DNA from: AP-15 sp963738185 | Lineage (GTDB): Bacteria; Pseudomonadota; Alphaproteobacteria; ATCC43930; CGMCC-115725 | Length of the DNA: 64,000 nt | NCBI GenBank assembly: GCA_963738185.1 | Contig: CAVTVA010000003.1 | Coordinates: forward strand, 248,001 to 312,000 | Direction: 5' to 3' | Shown: positions 53,592-61,985 of the stretch, piece by piece | How positions within the stretch are numbered: position 1 is the first letter of the stretch | Layout of the letters: every line of letters begins with the position of its first letter | The notes under the pieces: generated by a model | What the model saw: the letters and a program-made list of their open reading frames with translations, nothing else | Databases searched by the model: none | What the model was told of the DNA's origin: nothing | Program-made: the position numbers and the translations under genes

Positions 53592-54611
53592 TCAAAAGCT
53601 GCGGTCGCTGGCAAAGGCGGCGGCGTCGATCAGCGCCCGCCGTTCAGGCCCATCGGCGAACGTTGAGAGCGCGTCGATCGCGGCGGCGGCATAGCGGCGC
53701 GAGCGTTCCAGGGTCTCGGCCAAGGCGCCGCGGCGTTCGACCAGCTCGATGGCGTGCTCGAGATCGCCCGGCTGCTGGTCCATCTCTTCGAGGGTGCGGC
53801 GCCAGAACCCGCGTTCGGCCTCGTCGCCGCGGGCAAAGGCGACGAGGATCGGCAGGGTGATCTTACCGTCGCGGAAATCGTCGCCGACACTTTTGCCGAG
53901 ATCGGCCTGGCATGCCGAAAAATCGAGCATGTCGTCCACCAGCTGAAACGCGGTGCCGAGGTTGCGGCCGAAGCGGTCGAGCGCTTCCTCCTCCTCGGCC
54001 GGGCGCCCGGCCAGGACCGCGCCGATGCGGCTCGCCGCGGCGAACAGCTCCGCGGTCTTGGCCTCGATGACCGCGAGATAGGCGGTTTCGGTCGTCTCGG
54101 TGTCGCTGGTCGTCATCAGCTGCAGGACCTCGCCCTCGGCGATCACCGCAGAGGCGCGTGAGAGGATCGCGAGGACCCGCAGCGAGCCGTCGGCGACCAT
54201 CAGCTCGAACGCACGGCTGAACAGAAAATCGCCGACCAGGACGGCGGGCTTGTTGCCCCACACAGCATTCGCGGTGTCGCGGCCGCGGCGCAGATCGCTG
54301 GCGTCGACGACATCGTCATGCAGCAGGGTCGCGGTGTGGATGAACTCGACCGCGGCGGCGAGCGCCACGTGCCGGTCGCCGCGATAGCCGCACAGCCGCG
54401 CGCAGCCCAGGGTCAGCATCGGCCGCAGCCGCTTGCCGCCGCCGGCGACGATATGGCCGGCGAGCTGCGGGATTAGCGCCACCGGGCTCTGCATGCGCTC
54501 GACGATCAGCCGGTTGACGCGTTCGAGGTCGCTGTTGAGGATCTGCGACAATGGGTCGAGCGATGGCTTGCGGCCCGCGTACCCCTGATCGCCACCCGCC
54601 ACCAGCCCCAC
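53592..54611 (-). CDS. ispB: Octaprenyl/polyprenyl diphosphate synthase
   Basis: 339 residues from GTG 54611, chosen for GGGAGAAG just upstream and the usual N-terminus ('PSLDPLSQILNSDLERVNRL'). The two aspartate-rich motifs are 'LLHDDVVDASDLRRGRDTAN' (first, D-D-x4-D type) and 'FQLVDDMLDFSA' (second). 'GGGKRLRPMLTLGCARLCGY' binds the isopentenyl diphosphate phosphates. It makes the isoprenoid side chain of ubiquinone in the cytoplasm. It is divergent from the DUF2007 gene, as is common in alphaproteobacteria. The frame extends to 54848 without homology. Confidence 0.93.
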   Translation of the reverse strand: MGLVAGGDQGYAGRKPSLDPLSQILNSDLERVNRLIVERMQSPVALIPQLAGHIVAGGGKRLRPMLTLGCARLCGYRGDRHVALAAAVEFIHTATLLHDDVVDASDLRRGRDTANAVWGNKPAVLVGDFLFSRAFELMVADGSLRVLAILSRASAVIAEGEVLQLMTTSDTETTETAYLAVIEAKTAELFAAASRIGAVLAGRPAEEEEALDRFGRNLGTAFQLVDDMLDFSACQADLGKSVGDDFRDGKITLPILVAFARGDEAERGFWRRTLEEMDQQPGDLEHAIELVERRGALAETLERSRRYAAAAIDALSTFADGPERRALIDAAAFASDRSF

Positions 54612-54749
54612 CCGCTTCTCCCGCCCGTCGCGGCGCCGGGCGAGTCGCAGCCCGATCGGCTTGACGCGCCCGAAGCCGGATGAGCATAGAATGCCGGCGA
54701 GAGCGGTCAAGAGCCGCACAATTCGACCGGCTGCGAACGATTTGAGGCG

Positions 54750-54962
54750 ATGAAGGAGCTGCTGCGCACCAACAACGTCGTCCGTCTGTCGTGGGTGCAG
54801 GCGCTGCTCCGGGATTCGGGGATCGAGAGCCTGGTGCTCGACCATCACACCAGCCTGATCGAAGGCAGCATCGGCGCGATCCCGCGCCGGCTGATGGTCT
54901 TGGAGCGCGACTTTGTGCGGGCCCGGGCACTGCTCGCCGCCTCCGATGGGGAGGCAAAATGA
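54750..54962 (+). CDS. DUF2007 domain protein
   Basis: 70 residues, the full length for the family. 'MKELLRTNNVVRLSWVQALL' and 'RDSGIESLVLDHHTSLIEGS' followed by 'RRLMVLERDFVRARALL' are the DUF2007 signature, a ferredoxin-like fold with a proposed signalling role but no proven function. Its stop overlaps the start of the methyltransferase gene as ATGA, so the two are translationally coupled. It is divergent from ispB. Confidence 0.9.
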   Translation: MKELLRTNNVVRLSWVQALLRDSGIESLVLDHHTSLIEGSIGAIPRRLMVLERDFVRARALLAASDGEAK

Positions 54963-55717
54963 GCCGCGAGCCCGGCGCCGACCCCGCCTTTACCGAGGAC
55001 CGGCTGCTCGGCGGGCGCATCCGCCTGCGGCAGCCGGCGAGCGGCTATCGGGTCGCGATCGACCCGATCTTTCTCGCCGCCTCGGTGCCGGCCGAGCCGC
55101 ATCAGAGCGTGCTCGATGTCGGCTGCGGCGCTGGCGCGGCGATGCTGTGCCTGGCGGCGCGGGTGCCGCATACTCGCCTGGTCGGGCTCGAGATGCAGCG
55201 CGAGCTGGTGCGGCTCGCCGGCGACAACGCGATCCTCAATGCGCTGGAGGCCCGCGTCTCGGTGATGATCGGCGATCTGTTGCATCCGCCGCCGCGGCTG
55301 TCGCCCGGCGCCTTCGACCATGTGATGGCGAACCCGCCTTTCAACGAGCCTGGCCGCGCCAGTCCGGCGGCGCAGCCGGGCAAGGCCGCCTCCACCGTGG
55401 AGGGCGACGCCGACCTCGCCGCCTGGGTGCGGTTTTCCTTGGCGATGGTGCGGCCAAAAGGGACGGTGACGTTTATTCACCGTGCCGACCGCATCGACGC
55501 GCTGCTGGCCGAGATTGCCGGCCGGGCCGGCGAAATCGTCGTCTATCCGCTGTGGCCGGGCGAAGACCGGGCCGCGAGCCGCATCCTGGTGCGCGCCAGA
55601 AAGCAGGTCGCAGCCCCGGCTCGGCTCGCCCCCGGGCTGGTCCTGCACCGCTCCGACGGGCGGCCGACCGAGCGCGCCGAGAGCGTGCTGCGCGAGGGTC
55701 GGGGGCTCGATTTGTGA
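54959..55717 (+). CDS. tRNA1(Val) N6-adenine methyltransferase-like protein (TrmN6 family)
   Basis: 252 residues. 'LGGRIRLRQPASGYRVAIDP' is the N-terminal substrate region, 'SVLDVGCGAGAAMLCLAAR' the SAM-binding motif I, and 'FDHVMANPPFNEPGRASPAA' holds the N-P-P-F catalytic motif of N6-adenine and N5-glutamine methyltransferases. This set matches YfiC/TrmN6, which methylates A37 of tRNA-Val, though other targets are possible. ATG 54959 overlaps the DUF2007 stop. The S49 peptidase gene follows by 55 bp. Confidence 0.87.
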   Translation: MSREPGADPAFTEDRLLGGRIRLRQPASGYRVAIDPIFLAASVPAEPHQSVLDVGCGAGAAMLCLAARVPHTRLVGLEMQRELVRLAGDNAILNALEARVSVMIGDLLHPPPRLSPGAFDHVMANPPFNEPGRASPAAQPGKAASTVEGDADLAAWVRFSLAMVRPKGTVTFIHRADRIDALLAEIAGRAGEIVVYPLWPGEDRAASRILVRARKQVAAPARLAPGLVLHRSDGRPTERAESVLREGRGLDL

Positions 55718-55772
55718 CTTTCGGCGGTGGGTCCCGTGGTGCCGGCGGGCGCGGCTTCCCATCTGCAACGCG

Positions 55773-56615
55773 ATGAGCGTCCGCGACTATCTCGACATTA
55801 AGCGGCTGTGGCGGCGCGGACCGGTCGTCGCGGTGCTGCGCTTTGAGGGCGTCATCATGGCGCGGGCCCGGCGCAACGGCATCTCGCTCGCCAGCCACGC
55901 CCGATCGATCGAGCGCGCGTTCAGGTTGCGCGGACTGGTTGCCGTCGCCATCGTCGTCAATTCGCCGGGCGGCTCGCCGGTGCAGTCGGCGCTACTGTTT
56001 CGCCGCATCCGCCAGCTCGCCGACGAAAAGGGCGTCCCGGTCATAGCCTTCGCCGAGGATGTGGCGGCCTCGGGCGGCTATTGGCTGGCGCTCGCCGGCG
56101 ACGAGATCTACGGCGAGGAGACCTCGCTGGTCGGCTCGATCGGGGTGATCAGCGCCGGCTTTGGCCTGGCTGAGCTGATCGGCCGGCTCGGCGTCGAGCG
56201 GCGCCTCTATACTGCCGGCACGCACAAATCGCTGCTCGACCCGTTTCTGCCGGTGAACCCGGAGGATGTGCAACGCCTGACCGCCTTGCAGCAGGATATC
56301 CACCGGGCCTTCAAGGACCATGTGCAAAACCGCCGCGCCGGCAAGATCGATCTTGCCGACTACGACCTGTTCAATGGCGACGTGCTGACCGGGCACATGG
56401 CCGCCGAGCGCGGGCTGATCGACGGCATCGGCGAATTGCGCGCGGTGATGCGCGCCCGCTTTGGCGATCGGGTCCGGTTGCGGGCGGTCGCCGCCGAGCG
56501 GCGGCGGCCGTTGTGGGGCCGGCTGCCGTTCGCCGCCCGCGATCCGATCGCCGCAATCGCCGATCTCGCCGAGTGGGTCGAAGCCCGCGTGATGTGGGGC
56601 CGGTTTGGCTTGTGA
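55773..56615 (+). CDS. S49-family (SppA-like) serine peptidase
   Basis: 280 residues, a short form with one catalytic domain. 'VAVLRFEGVIMARARR' begins the fold and 'VAIVVNSPGGSPVQSALLFR' holds the oxyanion region. The nucleophile serine is in 'DVAASGGYWLALAGDEIYGE', followed by 'TSLVGSIGVISAGFGLAELI'. No signal or anchor helix is evident, unlike E. coli SppA, so the location is uncertain. The family degrades signal peptides or membrane-protein fragments. It is preceded by the TrmN6-like gene, a common alphaproteobacterial pairing. Confidence 0.9.
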   Translation: MSVRDYLDIKRLWRRGPVVAVLRFEGVIMARARRNGISLASHARSIERAFRLRGLVAVAIVVNSPGGSPVQSALLFRRIRQLADEKGVPVIAFAEDVAASGGYWLALAGDEIYGEETSLVGSIGVISAGFGLAELIGRLGVERRLYTAGTHKSLLDPFLPVNPEDVQRLTALQQDIHRAFKDHVQNRRAGKIDLADYDLFNGDVLTGHMAAERGLIDGIGELRAVMRARFGDRVRLRAVAAERRRPLWGRLPFAARDPIAAIADLAEWVEARVMWGRFGL

Positions 56616-56789
56616 TCTCGGCGCCGCGCGCCGCAGCGAGAAATCCGCCGGTTGGGCTTGGCGGACTGATGTTGAGTTGCGACATCGCCGAGAAGTCCGG
56701 CGTGGGCCCTTCGCCTCACCCGACTGAAGTGCGAGCCCGGCTGGAGATCGCGGCTGACCAGGATGGGGCGGGCGGTGTAGGATCGGGCT

Positions 56790-57539
56790 ATGGCGAGGCT
56801 CAGCGTCAATTTGAACAAGGTCGCACTATTGCGCAATTCGCGGCGGACCGGGGTGCCGCAGGTGGCGCGGTTTGGGCGCATCGCGCATGACGCCGGAGCG
56901 GATGGGCTGACCGTGCATCCGCGGCCGGACGAGCGGCACATCCGCCGCAGCGACGTGTTCGAGCTGGCCGAATTGATGCGGCCGTGGCGGCCGGGGTTCG
57001 AGCTCAACATCGAGGGCTATCCCGACCGGCGGCTGCTCGACCTGGTGCTTGAGGTCAGGCCCGAGCAATGCACGCTGGTGCCGGACGCGCCCGACGCATT
57101 CACCTCGGAGGAGGGCTGGAAGCTCGACGCCGCGCAGCACCGGCGCGTCGACCGCGCGCTCGCCGAGTTGAAGCCGCTCGGCATCCGCGTCATCCTGTTT
57201 CTCGACGCCGACCCGGCCGCGGTGGCGCCGGTTCATAACACCGGAGCCGACGGCATCGAGATTTACACCGGCGCTTACGCCGCGGCGTTTCGGGCCGGCC
57301 GCCATGATGCACAATTGTCGGACTGCGCCGCGACCGCGGCGCGCGCCGCCGAACTCGGGCTCGTCGTCAATATCGGACACGATCTGAATCTCGCCAATCT
57401 GCCGCCCCTCCTCGCCGCGCTGCCGCAAGCCGCCGAGGCCTCGATCGGGCACGAGCTGACCGCCGATGCGCTGGTCCTGGGCTTTGCCGCGGCGGTTGCC
57501 GCCTACAAGGCGGCTTTGGGCGGCGCCGGCCTTGAATGA
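56790..57539 (+). CDS. pdxJ: Pyridoxine 5'-phosphate synthase
   Basis: 249 residues, a TIM barrel. It condenses 3-amino-2-oxopropyl phosphate with deoxyxylulose 5-phosphate in vitamin B6 synthesis. 'LSVNLNKVALLRNSRRTGVP' (the usual N-D/N-H-x-A region), 'DGLTVHPRPDERHIRRSDVF', 'FELNIEGYPDRRLLDLVLEV' and 'VNIGHDLNLANLPPLLAALP' are family blocks including the catalytic histidine and glutamate. In standard PdxJ the N-terminal block reads NxDHVATLR; here the aspartate-histidine pair is 'LNKVALLR', a small deviation. PLP from this pathway is used by GcvPA/PB. Confidence 0.93.
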   Translation: MARLSVNLNKVALLRNSRRTGVPQVARFGRIAHDAGADGLTVHPRPDERHIRRSDVFELAELMRPWRPGFELNIEGYPDRRLLDLVLEVRPEQCTLVPDAPDAFTSEEGWKLDAAQHRRVDRALAELKPLGIRVILFLDADPAAVAPVHNTGADGIEIYTGAYAAAFRAGRHDAQLSDCAATAARAAELGLVVNIGHDLNLANLPPLLAALPQAAEASIGHELTADALVLGFAAAVAAYKAALGGAGLE

Positions 57540-57672
57540 GGGCGTCATTGCGGCGCCCGCGGATGCGTCGCGAGCCGGCTGCTCTTATATGGTGTGAGCG
57601 GCTGTCGCGGACGGCCGGCGCCGCGCGAATGGTCGCGGCTGGACCTGTGGGACGACGAGGATACCCGCGGCG

Positions 57673-58143
57673 ATGAGGTATGTCAGACGGGTGCTGCAGC
57701 CGGGAGAGGCGGTCGTTTATGAGACAAGACTGCATTGGCTGATCTATCTGCGGGCGATGCTGGGGCTGATCGTCTGCCTGATCCTTGTCGGCTTCGCGAT
57801 CGCGATGGCCGGCGCGCAGAATATCAGCCTTGCGTTGTGGATCGCGGCGGCGATCTTTTTGCTGCTGGCGCTGTCGGCGGCGTTGCGTGCATTCGTCCGC
57901 CGGGCGACCACCGAACTTGCGGTCACCGACCATCGCGTCATCTACAAGACCGGGCTGTTGTCCCGCCATACCCTCGAGATGAACCGTTCCAAGGTCGAGA
58001 GCGTCGATGTCAACCAGACAATCCTTGGGCGCATTCTCGGCTATGGCACGATCATCGTCCGAGGCACCGGCGGCAGCCTTGAGCCGATGCGGCAGATCGC
58101 CGACCCGCTGGCGTTTCGCAGCCACATCACCGCGGCCAGCTAA
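57673..58143 (+). CDS. Bacterial PH-domain membrane protein
   Basis: 156 residues. After 'VLQPGEAVVYETRLHWLIYL' come two membrane helices (about residues 24-45 and 54-73), then a bPH2 domain: 'TELAVTDHRVIYKTGLLSRH', 'EMNRSKVESVDVNQTILGRI', 'GYGTIIVRGTGGSLEPM'. The architecture is that of YdbS/YdbT-like proteins of unknown function. It probably sits in the inner membrane with the domain in the cytoplasm. It lies alone between pdxJ and tatB with 124 bp before tatB. Confidence 0.87.
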   Translation: MRYVRRVLQPGEAVVYETRLHWLIYLRAMLGLIVCLILVGFAIAMAGAQNISLALWIAAAIFLLLALSAALRAFVRRATTELAVTDHRVIYKTGLLSRHTLEMNRSKVESVDVNQTILGRILGYGTIIVRGTGGSLEPMRQIADPLAFRSHITAAS

Positions 58144-58267
58144 ACCATGGCGCCAGCGCCGGCACAGACTAGTCCGGTCGGCATTGCCTCGATCGGGCCG
58201 ATTTGACATCTTTGCGCCGGCGGCGGAGTTTGGCGAATGTGTTTGCTGAAGTGCGGAATGCGAACCA

Positions 58268-58807
58268 ATGCTGTTTGACCTCGGCTGGTCTGAGATTTTG
58301 CTGATTGGCGTTGTCGCCTTGGTATTTATCGGGCCCAAGGATTTGCCGAAAGCGATGCGCGTTGCCGGTTATTGGATACGCAAGGCGCGTACACTTTCAC
58401 GCGAGTTTCAGGGCAGCATCGACCAGATGCTCCGCGAGGCCGAGCTCGACGATGTGCGCCAACAGATCAAGAAGGCCGCCGAATTCGATCTCGATCGCGA
58501 ATTCCACAACACGATCGATCCGGATGGCAGCCTGCGCGAGGGCCTGAAGCCCCCGGAATTGCCGAGCTTCCCGCCGCCCGAGCAGTTGCCTGCGCCGGTG
58601 ATCGAAGGCGGTGCCGGAACCGCTGCGACAAGTGAGGCCGTGCCATCCGACGCCATCCCCGCTGTGCCCGAGCTCCGATCGCTGCCGGACCCGCAATCGG
58701 CAGCGCCTGCTTCGAGCGAGCTGGCGCCCACGGTGAACGAGGCCCACGAGCCCGGCAGCGGCGAGCGAGCCGCGGTCGCTGCCGAAATTATCCCGCCGCG
58801 GTCATAG
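58268..58807 (+). CDS. tatB: Twin-arginine translocase subunit TatB
   Basis: 179 residues. A single N-terminal membrane helix ('MLFDLGWSEILLIGVVALVF'), the hinge 'IGPKDLPKAMRVAGYW', and a long amphipathic helix ('SIDQMLREAELDDVRQQIKK') identify TatB rather than TatA. The rest is an acidic Pro/Ala-rich tail. TatB works with TatC to bind twin-arginine signal peptides. tatA is not present just upstream, where most alphaproteobacteria have it; a PH-domain gene is there instead. tatC begins at the next base. Confidence 0.93.
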   Translation: MLFDLGWSEILLIGVVALVFIGPKDLPKAMRVAGYWIRKARTLSREFQGSIDQMLREAELDDVRQQIKKAAEFDLDREFHNTIDPDGSLREGLKPPELPSFPPPEQLPAPVIEGGAGTAATSEAVPSDAIPAVPELRSLPDPQSAAPASSELAPTVNEAHEPGSGERAAVAAEIIPPRS

Positions 58808-59647
58808 GTGAGTGCGGTGAGCGACGAGCGCGAGGCCGAACTCGAGAGCGGCCGGATGCCGCTCCTCGATCACCTGATCGAGCTGCGCAACCGCCTGATG
58901 TGGTCGATCGGCGCGATCATGGTCGCGTTTATCGTCTGCTATCAGTTCAAGGTGCGAATCTACGGCTTTCTGGTCCACCCGCTCGCCGTAATCTTTCACG
59001 GCCAAACCGGGCGGCACCTGATCTACACCGGACTGACCGAGGCTTTTTTTACCTACATCAAGGTATCGTTCTGGGCCGGCCTGTGCATCGCCTTTCCGGT
59101 GGTCGCCGTGCAAGTCTGGAAGTTTATCGCGCCCGGCCTCTATAAGAACGAGCGCCGCGCCTTTCTTCCCTATCTCTTTGCCACCCCGGTGTTGTTCGCG
59201 ATGGGCGCGTCGCTCGCCTATTTCGTGGTGATCCCCTATGCCTGGCGGTTCTTTGTCAGCTTCGAATCGCCGGGCGGCCCCGGCACCCTGCCAATCGTGC
59301 TCGACGCCAAGGTCAGCGAATATCTGTCGTTGGTGATGACCCTGCTGTTCGGTTTCGGTATAGCCTTTCAGTTGCCGGTGCTGCTGACCCTGATGGCCCG
59401 GGTCGGGCTGGTCACCGCGAAGGGGCTCGCCTCCAAGCGCCGCTATGCGATCGTCATTATGTTTGTGATCGCCGCGGTGCTGACGCCGCCCGACATCGTC
59501 AGCCAGACCAGCCTGGCGGTGCCGTTGGTCGTGCTGTTCGAAGCCTCGATCATCGCCTGCCGCATGGTCGAGAAGGCGCGTGCCAAGCGCGAAGCCGCCG
59601 AGGAGGCCGAGCTTGCCGCCAAGGGCACCCCGGCCACCGGCGGGTGA
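58808..59647 (+). CDS. tatC: Twin-arginine translocase subunit TatC
   Basis: 279 residues from GTG 58808 (a second GTG at 58817 is possible). Six membrane helices; 'MPLLDHLIELRNRLMWSIGA' carries the signal-peptide-binding glutamate-containing N-terminus, 'AFFTYIKVSFWAGLCIAFPV' and 'WKFIAPGLYKNERRAFLPYL' are the other hallmarks. 'AAVLTPPDIVSQTSLAVPLV' is the conserved fifth loop. The C-terminus is a charged Ala/Glu/Lys tail. It starts immediately after the tatB stop, so the two form an operon. TatC is the core receptor of the Tat pathway. Confidence 0.95.
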   Translation: MSAVSDEREAELESGRMPLLDHLIELRNRLMWSIGAIMVAFIVCYQFKVRIYGFLVHPLAVIFHGQTGRHLIYTGLTEAFFTYIKVSFWAGLCIAFPVVAVQVWKFIAPGLYKNERRAFLPYLFATPVLFAMGASLAYFVVIPYAWRFFVSFESPGGPGTLPIVLDAKVSEYLSLVMTLLFGFGIAFQLPVLLTLMARVGLVTAKGLASKRRYAIVIMFVIAAVLTPPDIVSQTSLAVPLVVLFEASIIACRMVEKARAKREAAEEAELAAKGTPATGG

Positions 59648-59810
59648 CCGCATGCCGGCGCCGCTGATGCGGCAGGTTGGGTTGCCGTCTCGCTCCAAAC
59701 GCCCTGAGATGCGGTTTCTCGCCGGCACCTCCTAACGCCAGCCCAAGCGTGGCGGGTATGGCTATTCGCCCTTCCGTTGTAGGTCAACAGACAGCGTGCG
59801 AGACCGGATT

Positions 59811-59852
59811 GCCCCTCACCCCGACCCTCTCCCACAGTGCGGGGCGAGGGAG
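59811..59852. repeat. CCCCTCACCC...GGGGCGAGGG palindromic repeat
   Basis: GCCCCTCACCCCGACCCTCT leads into CCCACAGTGCGGGGCGAGGG, an imperfect inverted repeat between convergent tatC and lexA. Elements of this form are scattered in many proteobacterial genomes. It could act as a shared 3' hairpin for both transcripts. The rest of 59648-59868 shows no gene. Confidence 0.6.
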
Positions 59853-59868
59853 AAACAGGGGCGCGGGC

Positions 59869-60573
59869 TCAATAGCGGCGGAGCAGGCCGACGAGGCGGC
59901 CTTGGACCTTGACCCGGTCGGGCCCAAAAATCCGGGTCTCGTGGGTTTTGTTGGCCGGCTCCAGGGCGATCGAGGCGCCGCGGCGGCGCAATCGCTTTAA
60001 GGTGACCTCCTCATTGTCGACGAGGGCGACCACGACCGTGCCGTTTTCGGCGGTGTCGCCGCGCTCGATGATCACGGTGTCGCCGTCGAGGATGCCGGCA
60101 TCGATCATGCTGTCGCCGGCGACTTCGAGGGCGTAGTGCTCGCCGCCGCGGCCGAGCAGGCTGCCCGGCACGCCGATGGTGGCGCTCTGGTCGCGCAACG
60201 CCTCGATCGGGGTGCCGGCGGCGATCCGCCCGTAAAGCGGCAGCTCGACCGCCGCGACATCGGGGGCCACCGGCGCCCCCGGCAACGAGGCCTTGAAGTC
60301 GCCGCGGATCACGGTCGGAGAGAATCGGCCGCGGTCGGGTCCGGATGCGGCGGCGCTTTCCTCCGGCAATTTTTTCACCTCGAGCGCGCGCGCGCGGTGC
60401 GGCAGGCGGCGAATAAAGCCGCGCTCCTCAAGCCCGCTGACGAGCCGGTGAATCCCCGATTTCGATTTGAGGCTCAGCGCGTCCTTCATCTCGTCGAACG
60501 ATGGCGAGACCCCGGTTGCGGTTAGCCGTTGGTTGATAAACAACAGCAACTCCCGCTGCTTGGCGGTCAGCAT
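59869..60573 (-). CDS. lexA: SOS-response repressor LexA
   Basis: 234 residues. The N-terminal winged helix ('MLTAKQRELLLFINQRLTAT', 'KSKSGIHRLVSGLEERGFIR') binds SOS boxes. The C-terminal S24 peptidase domain has the A119-G120 self-cleavage site ('YGRIAAGTP'), nucleophile S155 ('VAGDSM') and K193 ('VTLKRL'). RecA-stimulated cleavage derepresses SOS genes. A GTTC-N7-GTTC box lies 49-63 bp upstream of its start, so it should regulate itself. moeA is upstream on the same strand, the standard alphaproteobacterial order. Confidence 0.97.
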   Translation of the reverse strand: MLTAKQRELLLFINQRLTATGVSPSFDEMKDALSLKSKSGIHRLVSGLEERGFIRRLPHRARALEVKKLPEESAAASGPDRGRFSPTVIRGDFKASLPGAPVAPDVAAVELPLYGRIAAGTPIEALRDQSATIGVPGSLLGRGGEHYALEVAGDSMIDAGILDGDTVIIERGDTAENGTVVVALVDNEEVTLKRLRRRGASIALEPANKTHETRIFGPDRVKVQGRLVGLLRRY

Positions 60574-60621
60574 GTAACCCCCGCTTGGCCAATGTGGAAC
60601 AAATCCTAAACTCTGGCCAAC

Positions 60622-60636
60622 GTTCTACTTTAGTTC
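60622..60636 (+). promoter_or_regulatory. Alphaproteobacterial SOS box
   Basis: GTTC-TACTTTA-GTTC at 60622-60636 is a perfect GTTC-N7-GTTC, the LexA operator of alphaproteobacteria. It lies in the intergenic region between moeA and lexA, upstream of lexA. A second half-match, GTTT-N7-GTTC on the minus strand, lies near 60598-60612. Two operators would give tight autoregulation. Confidence 0.85.
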
Positions 60637-60770
60637 GCGCGCCGCGTCAAGCACCTCAATAAAAGTGGGATGGCTCCCGACCCCGACCTACCGCCGCAAA
60701 CGCGAGAGAGCGCGCAGCCATTGTCGCGAGCTTCGGCTCAGGCGCGCACGCAAACGCAAGCCGCCCCGGC

Positions 60771-61985
60771 TCAGATCGGCAGTGCGCCGGTCGGGAAACG
60801 GAGGATCGGCACCGTGCTGCCCGTGGCGGCGGCCGGGGCGTGCGGCGGGCGCAGGATCAGGCAATCGGCGGCGGAGAGCAGGCGCATCATCGAGCTGTCC
60901 TGAATGTCGAACGCAAACACCTCCTCGCTGCCGTCGGCGGCGCGAACGAGACGGGCGCGCAGATAATCTTGGCGGCGGTCGTTTGCCGGCAAGGGGGCGC
61001 CGAGCCGGGCGGTCGCGCTCGACTCGATCACCTGGGCAAGCCCGCTCAGCCGCTCGATCGCCGGCTTGAGGAACAAGAGCGCGCAGACAAAGGTCGAGAC
61101 CGGGTTGCCGGGCAGTCCAAGCATCGGCGTGCCGTGATAGCGGCCGACCATCAGCGGCTTGCCCGGCCGCATCGCGATCTGCCAGAAATCGAGGTCGAAC
61201 CCGTCCGCGGCTAAGGCCTCGCGCACCAAATCGTGCTCGCCGACCGAAACCCCGCCGGTCGTGACCAACAGGTCCACGCCGCTGGTCGCGGCGGCGATGC
61301 GGCGCAGCGCCTCGGGTTCGTCCGGTGCGTTGCCGACCGAGACCGCGACCCCGCCGCAGGCAGTGACGATGGCGGCTAGCGCCAGGCTGTTCGAGCTGAC
61401 GATCTGGTGCGGCCCGATCGGGTCGCCCGGCATCACGATCTCGTCGCCGGTCGACAAGATGCCGATGCGCGGCCGGCGGTGGACAAACAGCCATGGCCGG
61501 TTCATTGCCGCCAACAATCCGATGTCGCGCGCGCCGAGCCGACGACCGGGGCGGATCAGCACATCTCCCGCGGCAAAATCGAGGCCTTCGCGGCGCACAT
61601 AGCGGCCGCGCGGCACCCCCTCCAGAACGCGCACGCGATCGCCGTGGCGCTCGGTGTCCTCCTGGATCACGACCGTGTCGGTGCCGGCCGGCATCGGCGC
61701 CCCGGTGAAGATGCGCGCAGCCTCGCCGGCGCCCACCCGACCGCCGAACCCAGCCCCGGCCGGCACTTCGGCGACAATGCGCAGCTCGGCCGGGATCCGG
61801 CCCAAATCATCGGCGCGCACGGCGTAGCCGTCCATCGCCGAGACTGCGAAGGGCGGTTGCGTGCGCCGCGCCGCGACCTCTTCGGCAAGCACTCGGCCGA
61901 GCGTGTCGGCGAGCGAGATCTGCTCCGGCGGCAAGGCTTCGACCAGAGCCAGCAGGCGCGCCAGGGCTTCTTCAACCGAAATCAC
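60771..61985 (-). CDS. moeA: Molybdopterin molybdenumtransferase MoeA
   Basis: 404 residues from GTG 61985, overlapping the stop of the trpC-moaC gene as GTGA. MoeA inserts molybdate into adenylated molybdopterin. 'PPFAVSAMDGYAVRADDLG', 'ARIFTGAPMPAGTDTVVIQE', 'RIGILSTGDEIVMPG' and 'LGLPGNPVSTFVCALLFLKP' are the diagnostic blocks. It supplies cofactor to the YdeP-like molybdoenzyme among others. It is the third gene after trpD and trpC-moaC in one coupled run. The frame extends further upstream only as a shadow of moaC. Confidence 0.95.
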   Translation of the reverse strand: MISVEEALARLLALVEALPPEQISLADTLGRVLAEEVAARRTQPPFAVSAMDGYAVRADDLGRIPAELRIVAEVPAGAGFGGRVGAGEAARIFTGAPMPAGTDTVVIQEDTERHGDRVRVLEGVPRGRYVRREGLDFAAGDVLIRPGRRLGARDIGLLAAMNRPWLFVHRRPRIGILSTGDEIVMPGDPIGPHQIVSSNSLALAAIVTACGGVAVSVGNAPDEPEALRRIAAATSGVDLLVTTGGVSVGEHDLVREALAADGFDLDFWQIAMRPGKPLMVGRYHGTPMLGLPGNPVSTFVCALLFLKPAIERLSGLAQVIESSATARLGAPLPANDRRQDYLRARLVRAADGSEEVFAFDIQDSSMMRLLSAADCLILRPPHAPAAATGSTVPILRFPTGALPI

